The notes under the pieces were generated by a model. That model did not search any database, was not told where the DNA came from, and was given only the letters and a program-made list of their open reading frames with translations. 64,000 bases of DNA from Planctomycetota bacterium (GTDB taxonomy: Bacteria > Planctomycetota > B15-G4). Each line of letters begins with the position of its first letter. The first letter of the stretch is position 1. Where the stretch lies: contig JACKHP010000003.1 of assembly GCA_020638905.1 (NCBI GenBank), positions 124,001-188,000 on the forward strand, in the 5' to 3' direction. A program made the translations under genes and the position numbers. Below, piece after piece: positions 36,641 to 44,516 of this stretch.

Positions 36641-37954
36641 ATGACCTTCTCCGACTCGATCGTGCTGGCCGCCGGCCTGCGCACCCCCTGGGCTCGCGCC
36701 GGGGGAGCCTTCTCCGGCGAGGACGCGGCCCACCTGGGCGCCGCCACCGCGCGCGAGCTGCTGGCCCGCACCGACCTCGACCCGTCCCTGCTGAACGAGG
36801 TCATCGCGGGCTGCGTGGGACCGGCCCACGACCAGGCGAACGTGGCGCGCGTGATCGCCCTGCGGGCCGGCGTCCCGTGGCGGGTTCCTGCCCGCACCGT
36901 GGGACGCAACTGCGCCAGCGGCATCGAGGCCGTGACCGAGGCGGCCACCTCGATCGTGGCCGGCCACGGCGACCTCTACCTGTGCCTGGGCGTCGAGGTC
37001 ATGTCGTCCTACCCGCTCATCGTGGGACGCAAGATGACGCGCATGTTCGCGCGCCTCGCGGCGGCCAGGACGCTGGGCGCCAAGCTCTCGGCGCTGGCGA
37101 AGTTCCGGCCGAGCTTCCTCGCGCCGCGCGTGGCGCTGCTCGAGGGCCTGCGCGACCCCGTCGTCGGGCTGCTCATGGGACAGACCGCCGAGGTCCTCGC
37201 GCGCGACTTCGGCATCACGCGCGCCGAGGCCGACGCCTACGCGTTGCGCAGCCACGAGCGCGCCGCCGCCGCCCGCGCGAAGGGACGCTTCGAGCGCGAG
37301 ATCGTCGCGCACCTGCCGCTGGCCGGCGACGGCCGTCCGCCCGAGGCGTCGCTCGCGCAGGACGACGCCATCCGCGAGGACCAGAGCCCCGAGCGGCTCG
37401 GCAAGCTCAAGCCGTACTTCGAGAAGCCGGACGGCATCGTGACCGTCGGCAACGCGTGCGGCATCACCGACGGCGCCTGCGCGCTGCTCGTCACCACGGC
37501 CACGCGCGCGCGCGAGCTGGGCCTGCGTCCGCTCGCGAAGCTGCGCAGCTGGTCGTGGGTCGGACTCGATCCGTCGCGCATGGGACTCGGTCCCGTGTTC
37601 GCGAGCGCCGAGGCCCTGCGACTGGGCGGCGTCGAGCTCTCCGACATCGGCGTGGTCGAGCTCAACGAAGCCTTCGCGGCCCAGGTGCTGGCCTGCGAGC
37701 GCGCGTTCGCGAGCGACGCCTTCGCGAAGCAGCACCTGCAGCGCGAGCGCGCGCTCGGCACGCTCGATCCGGCGCGGCTCAACCCGAACGGCGGCGCCAT
37801 CGCGCTCGGCCATCCCGTGGGCGCGACCGGCGCGCGGCTGCTGCTCACCACGGCGCACGAACTCCAGCACGGCGACCACGAACTCGGCCTGGCCACGCTC
37901 TGCATCGGCGGCGGACAGGGCGGCGCGGTGCTGCTCGAGAGGATCGCGGCATGA
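36641..37954 (+). CDS. fadI: 3-ketoacyl-CoA thiolase FadI
   Basis: A 437-residue thiolase that cleaves 3-ketoacyl-CoA with CoA in the last step of beta-oxidation. The nucleophile C91 in GRNCASG, the NEAFAAQ motif, H391 in GHPVGATG and C421 in CIGGGQGG are all present. Its length fits FadI (436 aa) better than FadA (387 aa), and FadI-FadJ order is kept. The ATG of the next gene overlaps this stop (ATGA), consistent with the translational coupling typical of the thiolase and multifunctional subunits, which form a complex. Confidence 0.93.
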   Translation: MTFSDSIVLAAGLRTPWARAGGAFSGEDAAHLGAATARELLARTDLDPSLLNEVIAGCVGPAHDQANVARVIALRAGVPWRVPARTVGRNCASGIEAVTEAATSIVAGHGDLYLCLGVEVMSSYPLIVGRKMTRMFARLAAARTLGAKLSALAKFRPSFLAPRVALLEGLRDPVVGLLMGQTAEVLARDFGITRAEADAYALRSHERAAAARAKGRFEREIVAHLPLAGDGRPPEASLAQDDAIREDQSPERLGKLKPYFEKPDGIVTVGNACGITDGACALLVTTATRARELGLRPLAKLRSWSWVGLDPSRMGLGPVFASAEALRLGGVELSDIGVVELNEAFAAQVLACERAFASDAFAKQHLQRERALGTLDPARLNPNGGAIALGHPVGATGARLLLTTAHELQHGDHELGLATLCIGGGQGGAVLLERIAA

Positions 37955-40191
37955 TCGACGTCCCGGCAGAGCTGTTCCCGTCCGACGCACCGCCGGCCGG
38001 CGCGTGCGTCCAGGTCGAGCGTCCCGAGGACGGCCTCGCGATCGTGCGCCTCGACCCGCCCCACCGCAGCATGCCGCTGCTCGACGCGCCGCTGCTGCGC
38101 GACCTCGGCACGACGCTCTGGTCGCTCGCCGAGGACGCCTCGCTGCGCGGCGTGGTGATCACCGGCAAGTCGCCCGGACGCTTCGCCGCCGGCGCCGACG
38201 TCAAGTCGATCGAGAGCGTCACCGATCCGCGCCTCGTCGAAGACCTGATCCGCGCGGTGCACCGGCTGTACCGCTTCGTCGACCGCATGCGTCCGCGGGT
38301 CGTCGCGGCCGTGGGCGGACCGGTGCCCGGCGGAGCCTACGAGCTGTGCCTCGCGTGCGACGTGATCGTGGCCTGCGACGACGACTCGACGCGCCTCGGC
38401 CTGCCCGAGACGCAGCTCGGACTCTTCCCCGCCTGGGGCGGAGCGCACCGGCTGCCGCGCCGCATCGGCGTGCCCAAGGCGCTCGACGCGATCCTGACCG
38501 GACGCCTGTTCCGCGCGCGCTCGGCGCTGAAGATCGGCATGGTCGACCGGCTCACGAAGCCCGAGCTGCTGCTGCGCGTCGCGTCCGACGTGGCGCTGGG
38601 ACGCCTCGACGTCACGCCGCGCACGCGCGGTCCGCTCGAGTCGTTCTTCATCGACGCGAACCCGCTCGCGCGCGCGATCGTGGGCGGCATGGCGCGCAAG
38701 TCGGTCCTGGCGCGTACGAAAGGACACTATCCCGCGCCGCTCGTGGCGCTCGAGCTCGTGCTCAAGGCGACCACGACCTCGCTCGAGGAGGCCGCCGACA
38801 AGGAGGCGTCCGCCGCGGCGCCGCTCATCACGAGCGCGCTGTGCAAGAACCTGGTCGGCATCTTCTTCGGCAGCGAACACGCGAAGTCGCTCGCCAAGCG
38901 CACCGACGGCACGCGTCCCGCGCCACTCGAGCACGCGCACGTGATCGGCGCCGGCGTGATGGGCGGCGCGATCGCCAGCCTGCTCGCCGAGAAGGGCGTC
39001 TGGACGCGGCTGTCCGACCTCTCGCGTCCGGCGCTCGACGCGTCGCTGCTCGAGCACCGCGCGCACGTGAAGAAGCAGCTCGCGCGGCGCCGCATGCAGC
39101 GCCACGAGGCCGACGCCGCCGTCGATCGGCTCGACGCGTCCCCCGACGTCGTGGGACTGAAGCGCACCGGGCTCGTGCTCGAGGCCGTGGCCGAGCGCCT
39201 CGACGTCAAGCGCAAGGTGCTCGGCGACCTCGCGGCGCGCGCGCCGTCCGACGCGCTGTTGTGCACGAACACGTCGTCGCTCGCCGTGGCCGACATCGCC
39301 GAGGGCCTGCCGCACCCCGAGCGCGTGGTCGGACTCCACTTCTTCAACCCCGTGCGCAAGATGCCGCTGGTCGAGATCGTGCGCGGCCCGGCCACGAGCG
39401 ACGAGACGGTCGTGCGCGCCGCCGCCGTCGCGGTGCGCCTCGGCAAGACGCCCGTGGTCGTCAAGGACGTGGCCGGCTTCCTCGTGAACCGCCTGCTCGG
39501 TCCGTACCTCGACGAGGCCGTGCGCCTGTTCGTCGACGGGGCCGACGCGCTGCGCCTCGACGCCGCGCTCGTGCGCTTCGGCATGCCGATGGGTCCGCTG
39601 CTGCTGCTCGACGAGGTCGGACTCGACATCGCGCAGCACGCCGGCGCGTCGCTCTTCGCCGCGTACGGCGAGCGCATGACGCCCACCGACGGCATCGCGA
39701 AGCTCGCGCGCGACGGACGCCTCGGCAAGAAGACGTCCTTCGGCTTCTACCGCCACGAGACCGCCCACGGACGCGGCAAGAGCAAGCCGCCCGTCCCCGC
39801 CGACGACCTGCCCGAGTTCCAGCGCGGGACGACGGCGCGCGATCTCGGCGACGACGAGCTCGTCGACCGCTGCGTGCTCGCCATGCTGGCCGAGGCCGTG
39901 CGCGCGCTCGACGAGCACGTCGTCGCGTCCGCCGCCGAGCTCGACCTGGCCACGATCTTCGGCATGGGCTTCCCGCCCTTCCGCGGAGGACTGCTGCGCT
40001 ACGCCGACACGCTCGGCGCCACCGAGGTGGTGCGCCGCCTCGACGTGCTCGCCGCACGTCCCGACGTCGCGGGACGCGAAGGCGGCCCGGCGCGCTTCCG
40101 TGCGCCCGAGTCGCTGCGCGCGATGGCGAAGAGCGGCGCGACGTTCCGCGGGCGGGTCGGCGGGCGTCCGGCGGGAGTTCGCGTCGGCTGA
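37951..40191 (+). CDS. fadJ: Multifunctional fatty-acid oxidation protein FadJ (enoyl-CoA hydratase/3-hydroxyacyl-CoA dehydrogenase)
   Basis: A 746-residue protein with an N-terminal crotonase domain (oxyanion-hole segment FAAGADVKSIE, catalytic glutamates in GGAYELCLACD and GLPETQLGLFP) and a C-terminal NAD-dependent dehydrogenase (HVIGAGVMGGAIA, then HFFNPVRKMPLVEI with the catalytic His, then the NRLLGPYLDEA segment, and a second C-terminal copy with GMGFPPFRGG). It hydrates enoyl-CoA and oxidises the 3-hydroxy product, handing 3-ketoacyl-CoA to the thiolase. The frame is open far upstream, but the ATG overlapping the thiolase stop is the clear start. Confidence 0.93.
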   Translation: MIDVPAELFPSDAPPAGACVQVERPEDGLAIVRLDPPHRSMPLLDAPLLRDLGTTLWSLAEDASLRGVVITGKSPGRFAAGADVKSIESVTDPRLVEDLIRAVHRLYRFVDRMRPRVVAAVGGPVPGGAYELCLACDVIVACDDDSTRLGLPETQLGLFPAWGGAHRLPRRIGVPKALDAILTGRLFRARSALKIGMVDRLTKPELLLRVASDVALGRLDVTPRTRGPLESFFIDANPLARAIVGGMARKSVLARTKGHYPAPLVALELVLKATTTSLEEAADKEASAAAPLITSALCKNLVGIFFGSEHAKSLAKRTDGTRPAPLEHAHVIGAGVMGGAIASLLAEKGVWTRLSDLSRPALDASLLEHRAHVKKQLARRRMQRHEADAAVDRLDASPDVVGLKRTGLVLEAVAERLDVKRKVLGDLAARAPSDALLCTNTSSLAVADIAEGLPHPERVVGLHFFNPVRKMPLVEIVRGPATSDETVVRAAAVAVRLGKTPVVVKDVAGFLVNRLLGPYLDEAVRLFVDGADALRLDAALVRFGMPMGPLLLLDEVGLDIAQHAGASLFAAYGERMTPTDGIAKLARDGRLGKKTSFGFYRHETAHGRGKSKPPVPADDLPEFQRGTTARDLGDDELVDRCVLAMLAEAVRALDEHVVASAAELDLATIFGMGFPPFRGGLLRYADTLGATEVVRRLDVLAARPDVAGREGGPARFRAPESLRAMAKSGATFRGRVGGRPAGVRVG

Positions 40192-40219
40192 GGCGCGACG
40201 CGCCCGCGGGCGCGTGACC

Positions 40220-40267
40220 GGAGCCGGAGCCGATCCCGATCCCGATCCCGATCCCGATTCCGATCCC
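40220..40267 (+). repeat. Intergenic hexanucleotide repeat, GGAGCC and GATCCC units
   Basis: Starting 29 bases after the fadJ stop, two GGAGCC units are followed by four exact GATCCC units, one GATTCC and one more GATCCC. A related hexamer tract lies 3' of the gene at 47662. The rest of the spacer, up to 40359, has an AT-rich GATAAAGTAGACT (from 40315) that may be the promoter of the next gene, whose ATG is preceded by GGGAG. Confidence 0.85.
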
Positions 40268-40359
40268 GAAAACCTGCCCGAAACGCGCCTTTCCGGCCTC
40301 CCCGCCCTGTCGTCGATAAAGTAGACTTCCAGGTCATCAATCCGCCGGGAGATCACGCC

Positions 40360-41421
40360 ATGCCGCACCGCTCCCCGCTCGCCGAGCGCCTCGCCTCGCT
40401 GCACCTGCTCGTGGGCGACACGCCGCTGCTCGAGATCCACGCGGCCGTCGACGGACGTCCCGTCACGATCTGGGCCAAGCACGAGACCGCCAACTTCACC
40501 GGCTCGATCAAGGACCGCATGGCGCTGCACGTGCTCGAGCGCGCCTACGCCGAGGAGGGCATCTCACCCGGCGACGTGATCGCCGAGGCCACGAGCGGCA
40601 ACACCGGCATCTCGTTCGCGGCCATCGGGCGCGCCCTCGGCCATCCCGTGCGCATCTTCATGCCCGACTGGATGAGCCGCGAACGCGTGCTCGTGATCCA
40701 GAGCCTGGGCGCGACGATCGTGCCCGTCTCGGCCGACCAGGGTGGATTCGTCGGCAGCATCTCACTCGCCGACACCTTCGCCGCCGAACACGGCTCGGTG
40801 TTCCTCCCGCACCAGTTCAGCAACACCGACAACGTCGACGCGCACAAGCGCACGACGGGCCCCGAACTCGTCGCGCAGCTCGCCGCGATCGGGCGACGTC
40901 CCACCGCGTTCGTCGCGGGCGTGGGCACCGGCGGGACGGTCATGGGCGTCGGCGCGCACCTGCGCGAGGTGCTCGACCACGTCTGCGTGCACCCGCTCGA
41001 ACCAGCCAATTCCCCCACCCTGCGCACCGGCCACAAGACGGGACGCCACCGCATCCAGGGCATCAGCGACGAGTTCGTCCCCGACATCTGCCACCTCGCC
41101 GAACTCGACCCGATCGTCGACGTCTGGGACGGCGACGCGATCCTCATGGCGCAGCGCCTGGCCGCCGACCTCGGTCTCGCCGTCGGCATCAGCTCGGGCG
41201 CGAACATGCTCGGCGCGCTGAAGGTGGCCCTCGACCAGGGCGAGGATGCGGTCGTCGCGACGGTGTTCGCGGACAGCAACAAGAAGTACCTGAGTACCGA
41301 TCTGTGCAGCGTGGAGCCGGTCGAGGAGCACTACTTGACGCCGCGGGTCGAGTTGCGCGGGTGTCGGGTGCTGGCGCGCGCGGGTTTGGGGGTGGAGGCG
41401 ATGGTGGCGGGGGCGGGGTAG
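40360..41421 (+). CDS. Cysteine synthase-family PLP enzyme
   Basis: A 353-residue fold-type II PLP enzyme of the CysK/cystathionine beta-synthase family. PLP lysine K51 lies in FTGSIKDR, the substrate loop is ATSGNTG, and the phosphate-binding loop is GVGTGGTVMG. It probably makes cysteine from O-acetylserine (or phosphoserine) and sulfide. The asparagine-loop and IQGISDEFVP segments agree with the family. The last 40 residues, after the normal end of the fold, are a short extension of unclear use. The C-terminal codons border the low-GC island. Confidence 0.88.
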   Translation: MPHRSPLAERLASLHLLVGDTPLLEIHAAVDGRPVTIWAKHETANFTGSIKDRMALHVLERAYAEEGISPGDVIAEATSGNTGISFAAIGRALGHPVRIFMPDWMSRERVLVIQSLGATIVPVSADQGGFVGSISLADTFAAEHGSVFLPHQFSNTDNVDAHKRTTGPELVAQLAAIGRRPTAFVAGVGTGGTVMGVGAHLREVLDHVCVHPLEPANSPTLRTGHKTGRHRIQGISDEFVPDICHLAELDPIVDVWDGDAILMAQRLAADLGLAVGISSGANMLGALKVALDQGEDAVVATVFADSNKKYLSTDLCSVEPVEEHYLTPRVELRGCRVLARAGLGVEAMVAGAG

Positions 41422-41460
41422 GCGAGGGGTAGTTGGCGAAGGCGAGGCCAGTACGGCGGA

Positions 41461-41490
41461 ATGTCGTTCTGGGTAAAAGTCGCACGACAT
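41461..41490. repeat. Inverted repeat at the left edge of the low-GC island
   Basis: ATGTCGT (41461-41467) and ACGACAT (41484-41490) are perfect inverted arms around 16 bases. The element sits in the 296-base gap 41422-41717, where base composition turns from GC-rich to mixed. It could be a terminator stem without a T-run, an operator or an end of an integrated element. No matching copy was found at the other edge. Confidence 0.35.
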
Positions 41491-41717
41491 CTATCACGCC
41501 TGAGGCGGTCGGGTTTGGCGGACCGAATAAAGCCCTCAACAACAGGCTTGCCCAGTGGAGAGAGACGGGCGAAAATCGTTCCGCATGGAGCTTGCGGCAA
41601 AGATACTGATTGCCAACCGGCGCCCGCAACGAGGTGGAGAGTAGCCGCGAATCTACACAGGGCACACCACAACATAGCTCTGTCGAATAGGTGCTAGCGA
41701 GCCAGGAACGAGCGGCC

Positions 41718-42551
41718 ATGCCACTATCGGATGAGAACGACCAGCTTGAGCAGAACCGCGCCAAGTACCGCGAGCTCGCCGAGCATGCACGAGAGATGTT
41801 GTTCCAGCAGCAGGCTCGCTTCTCTCGCGTCGATGAGAAGGCAGCGATGCAGCTATCCGCAACAACCGTCTTGCTCGGTGCCGCCACCTTTTTCGGCGGA
41901 TGGGCCGCCGACGACCTCCTTCCACCACATAGCCCGCTTGCCTGGCTAACGATTGCGCTAGGGGTTGCTTGTGCTGGCGCTGTAATTGGAGCACTTTGGC
42001 ACCTGCTTGCAGTTATCAAGCACCACATCATCCCGTTCATTCCACTTACCGACGAGTACCTCCAGTTCGTCCAGGCACAAAGCCGAACGAATGTAAACTA
42101 CCATCTTGCGAAGATCAGCACGAAGGCGCACGGACTACTCGTTGAGCAAACGCACGCGAAGGCCAAGCTGCTTGCCCGCGCCTACCAATTGAACAAGCTA
42201 GGTGTCGCTCTACTGATACCGTTGGTGATTTGTTACTGCGGTTATCGCTGGCAGAGGATCGACCCGCAGAAACATCTGGAAGCCAACAATGGGGATCTTG
42301 CAATGACCGATGAATCCAAGACGCCAACTCCGTCCGACGACTCCATAGATAAGACGCCTCAGGAAAGCCGCGCGCCCGCGCCCCAGGGCGCGAGGCCACC
42401 AGCAGACACAGGGATCCCTGACACCTCGATCCAAGGGCCGGATGTCGTGTATCTCACCGAGTCCTACGATCCGGACACGATCGAATCCAGGCGAAACCCA
42501 CAGCCTGAGCCGGAGGCTGGCAGTAACCCCGATGGCGACGGCGGCAAGTAG
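41718..42551 (+). CDS. Membrane protein with 2TM effector-like domain, partner of Abi-alpha
   Basis: A 277-residue protein. Residues 1-45 are a charged helix with RVDEKAAMQ just before the membrane; hydrophobic segments lie at about 46-63, 73-98 and 158-176, and the tail (about 185-277) is hydrophilic and rich in Pro, Asp and Ser. The D-x-KA motif ahead of paired membrane helices, then a helical stretch ending in a further helix, resembles SLATT/DUF5706-type effectors of nucleotide-signalling defence systems, but the match is only by pattern. The ATG is chosen over an in-frame GTG at 41691; AGGAACG lies a little upstream. Codon and base use differ strongly from the flanks. It lies 112 bases ahead of the Abi-alpha gene. 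Confidence 0.7.
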   Translation: MPLSDENDQLEQNRAKYRELAEHAREMLFQQQARFSRVDEKAAMQLSATTVLLGAATFFGGWAADDLLPPHSPLAWLTIALGVACAGAVIGALWHLLAVIKHHIIPFIPLTDEYLQFVQAQSRTNVNYHLAKISTKAHGLLVEQTHAKAKLLARAYQLNKLGVALLIPLVICYCGYRWQRIDPQKHLEANNGDLAMTDESKTPTPSDDSIDKTPQESRAPAPQGARPPADTGIPDTSIQGPDVVYLTESYDPDTIESRRNPQPEPEAGSNPDGDGGK

Positions 42552-42663
42552 ATGCTGTCGCCAACACGCCGCTGCACGCGGACGGCGCTTCGCACCGCGA
42601 GTGAGATGCACCACCGGTGGGCAGACGCGGCTCCATCCAAGCCACTCGCTAGAGGAAGGGCGC

Positions 42664-43596
42664 ATGAGTAGCGGCAAAGGCGACAGCATCGCGAAGACTG
42701 TTGGGGAACTCATCCCAGTCGTCAAGGATGCCTACAAAGACGCAGTTCAGCCGCTCGCACAGGAGCTAGGTCAGAGCCTTGGGCAGGTCGGCTCATTTAC
42801 ATCGTCGGTGTTGAGGCCATTCCGGTCGGCGCAGATGCTGTGGGACTCTCTGTTTGACAGACTGGATCCATGGCTTGCCATGAAACTCAAGAGGCAGCCA
42901 GTAGAGGACATCATTGAGCCGAGCCCTACAGTTGCGGGCCCGACGCTAGCGGGACTCGTCTACAACCAGGAACAGCCAGAACTCAGAGATATGTTCCTGA
43001 ACCTCCTAGCGACTAGCATGGTTCGCGGCAAAGCCAATTCCGCCCACCCGGCCTTCGCGGAGTTCCTTCGACAGATAGTGCCCGACGAGGCACGTGTGAT
43101 GCAGAGACTGCTTGGCCGGGGTCGCGCTGCTCTCATCCATGTACTTTCGTACAGCCGCATAGACGGCAAGAACTATGATGACTGGCGGCTTCCCTCCGCA
43201 GAGTCAACCGAAGGGCAGATCTCTCAGTTATTCGCCCAGGGAGGCAGGCACTCGCTATTCCAAAAGCGCGAGAGCCCCACTGGTGGCTTCATCGAGTTGG
43301 GAGCGGTCAGCGAGTTCGACGCTGAACTCTGCGCCAAAGGCGAGTTCATGACGCCACATCTTGAAAACCTTGAGCGCCTCGGCCTAGTGCGCTTGGACGA
43401 TCAAGCGAGCTTAGTCGACAAGGGTAAGTATCTCAGCACGATACGCGGGCATGTGCTTGTAGATATGTGCTCAGGGATTCTAAGAGCAGGAGGGTTACCC
43501 GGCTTGGAGCCCGGCTTGCTAAAAGTCACACAACTTGGGAAGATGTTTCTCGTCGCCTGCGTTGCAGGTCCTGATGCCGATACTGGGGATTCATAG
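42664..43596 (+). CDS. Abi-alpha (DUF4393) family protein
   Basis: A 310-residue protein. The pattern VVKDAYKDAVQPLAQELGQSLG, then VEDIIEPSPTVAGPTLAGLVY and ELRDMFLNLLATSM...AHPAFAEFLRQIVPDEARVMQ is the hallmark of DUF4393 (Pfam Abi_alpha, named for abortive infection). The C-terminal third has winged-helix character (LENLERLGLVRLDD). No membrane segment or enzyme motif is seen. A very good ribosome site, GAGGAAGG, stands 6 bases before the ATG. Together with the preceding membrane protein it makes a compact, horizontally acquired two-gene unit. A phage-defence role is inferred from the family name and context. Confidence 0.82.
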   Translation: MSSGKGDSIAKTVGELIPVVKDAYKDAVQPLAQELGQSLGQVGSFTSSVLRPFRSAQMLWDSLFDRLDPWLAMKLKRQPVEDIIEPSPTVAGPTLAGLVYNQEQPELRDMFLNLLATSMVRGKANSAHPAFAEFLRQIVPDEARVMQRLLGRGRAALIHVLSYSRIDGKNYDDWRLPSAESTEGQISQLFAQGGRHSLFQKRESPTGGFIELGAVSEFDAELCAKGEFMTPHLENLERLGLVRLDDQASLVDKGKYLSTIRGHVLVDMCSGILRAGGLPGLEPGLLKVTQLGKMFLVACVAGPDADTGDS

Positions 43597-43736
43597 ACGC
43601 CGCCAATGAGGAAATGCGCAAAGACCCGTGACTAACGCCGGTGTGCTCCGCTATCCGCCTAGACATCCCAATCAATTCACGCCACGAGCGGGCCCTCAGA
43701 CAAGCGATGCCTGAGTCAGCATGCGCGTGAATGCCT

Positions 43737-43756
43737 AGCGCGTCCCACTACGCGCT
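43737..43756. terminator. Stem-loop downstream of the Abi-alpha gene
   Basis: AGCGCGT and ACGCGCT form a perfect 7-bp stem around a 6-base loop. There is no T-run after it, so it would be a weak intrinsic terminator or a transcript-stabilising hairpin. The remaining bases between 43597 and 43820 show nothing else I can identify. Confidence 0.3.
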
Positions 43757-43820
43757 TGCAGCAGACACCGCATTGCAGCGCCGCAGAACGGCATCACCGT
43801 TTGGACACGACGTCCCGCTC

Positions 43821-44006
43821 ATGACCTCCTGACGCTTCGCGGCAACAGCCCTCATCCTGCTCACCGCCGCGTGCACCACGCCCGCATCCCCGCCGCCCCT
43901 CACCCATGCACGTCTGCTTCCTCATGCCCGACGGCTGTTCGAACTGCTCGTGAGCAACCGCGACTTGTTCGTCGCTCCGATCCCCGAGCCCGCCCCGCCC
44001 TCCTGA
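43821..44006 (+). pseudogene. Decayed small lipoprotein gene with in-frame TGA at codon 4
   Basis: Reading from ATG 43821 gives Met-Thr-Ser, then TGA (43830-43832), then an uninterrupted frame RFAATALILLTAACTTPASP... to a stop at 44004-44006. The part after the TGA is a textbook lipoprotein signal with lipobox LTAAC and a further 40 residues. No alternative start codon lies between the TGA and the hydrophobic core. A single base change (TGG to TGA) would explain it. It could also be a chance frame. Confidence 0.3.
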
Positions 44007-44092
44007 CGCTTCTCCCGGGGCGGAGTTCCGTCACAGCAAGCAATCGAGCGCCGACTCCAACCAATCCTCGACTCACCCCAAAGCACCAACCC

Positions 44093-44443
44093 GTGACTGA
44101 CAAGGCCACGTCCTTCTGGATCGCGGCATCCTGGTCCGTGGCGCACGCCTGCATCACCCCCAGCATCGAGTTCGTACCGGTCCTCCACGACCTGTGGCCG
44201 CTGCCGTCGTGCGTGGGCTTCGGCATCCTGGGCGCGTTGAGCGCTCGGAAACGGCCCGGCACCGAGTGGGCGGCAGCCCTCGGTGTCCTCGTCGGATGGT
44301 CGGTGGCCTCGCTGGCCATGTTGCGGGCGTCGAAGCCAGGACCCTTGTCTGCTGTGTCGGGTGTCTTGATCCTGTTCGGAGCCGGGTTCGCGGCGACGAC
44401 GATCTTCGGTGCCCGGCTCGATCAACGCACCCCGCGCAGGTGA
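44093..44443 (+). CDS. Small membrane protein, hypothetical
   Basis: A 116-residue protein from a GTG start, with hydrophobic segments at about 9-26, 30-48, 58-77 and 84-104 separated by short loops, suggesting three or four membrane helices. The frame is open further upstream but the composition there is not protein-like. No ribosome site is obvious. No family is recognised. It lies at the right edge of the low-GC island, where G+C content is rising again, 73 bases before the convergent stop of the large lipoprotein gene. Confidence 0.4.
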   Translation: MTDKATSFWIAASWSVAHACITPSIEFVPVLHDLWPLPSCVGFGILGALSARKRPGTEWAAALGVLVGWSVASLAMLRASKPGPLSAVSGVLILFGAGFAATTIFGARLDQRTPRR

Positions 44444-44516
44444 CGGCGGTCGCTGCCCGCCACGCCCTGCTAGACCAAGTTCCGCCGTGTCCCCATCCGG
44501 CGGCCTCGCTCGGCCG

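Larger units (their letters stand above)
41430..44450. other. Low-GC island, probably horizontally acquired
   Basis: Base composition drops within this span: the 60 bases from 42001 are 50% G+C, against 75% for the 60 bases from 38941. Codons with A or T in third position, rare elsewhere, are frequent in the two central genes. The island holds the membrane protein, the Abi-alpha gene, a decayed lipoprotein gene and a small membrane protein. No integrase, transposase or tRNA gene was seen at the edges. Confidence 0.7.

Noticed and set aside
40220..40267. Possible CRISPR-like repeat array after fadJ
   Set aside because: Units are contiguous hexamers without spacers, and no cas gene is in the window.
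40360..41421. Cysteine synthase-like gene as part of a secondary pathway
   Set aside because: No linked biosynthetic gene is present and all catalytic motifs are those of the housekeeping enzyme.
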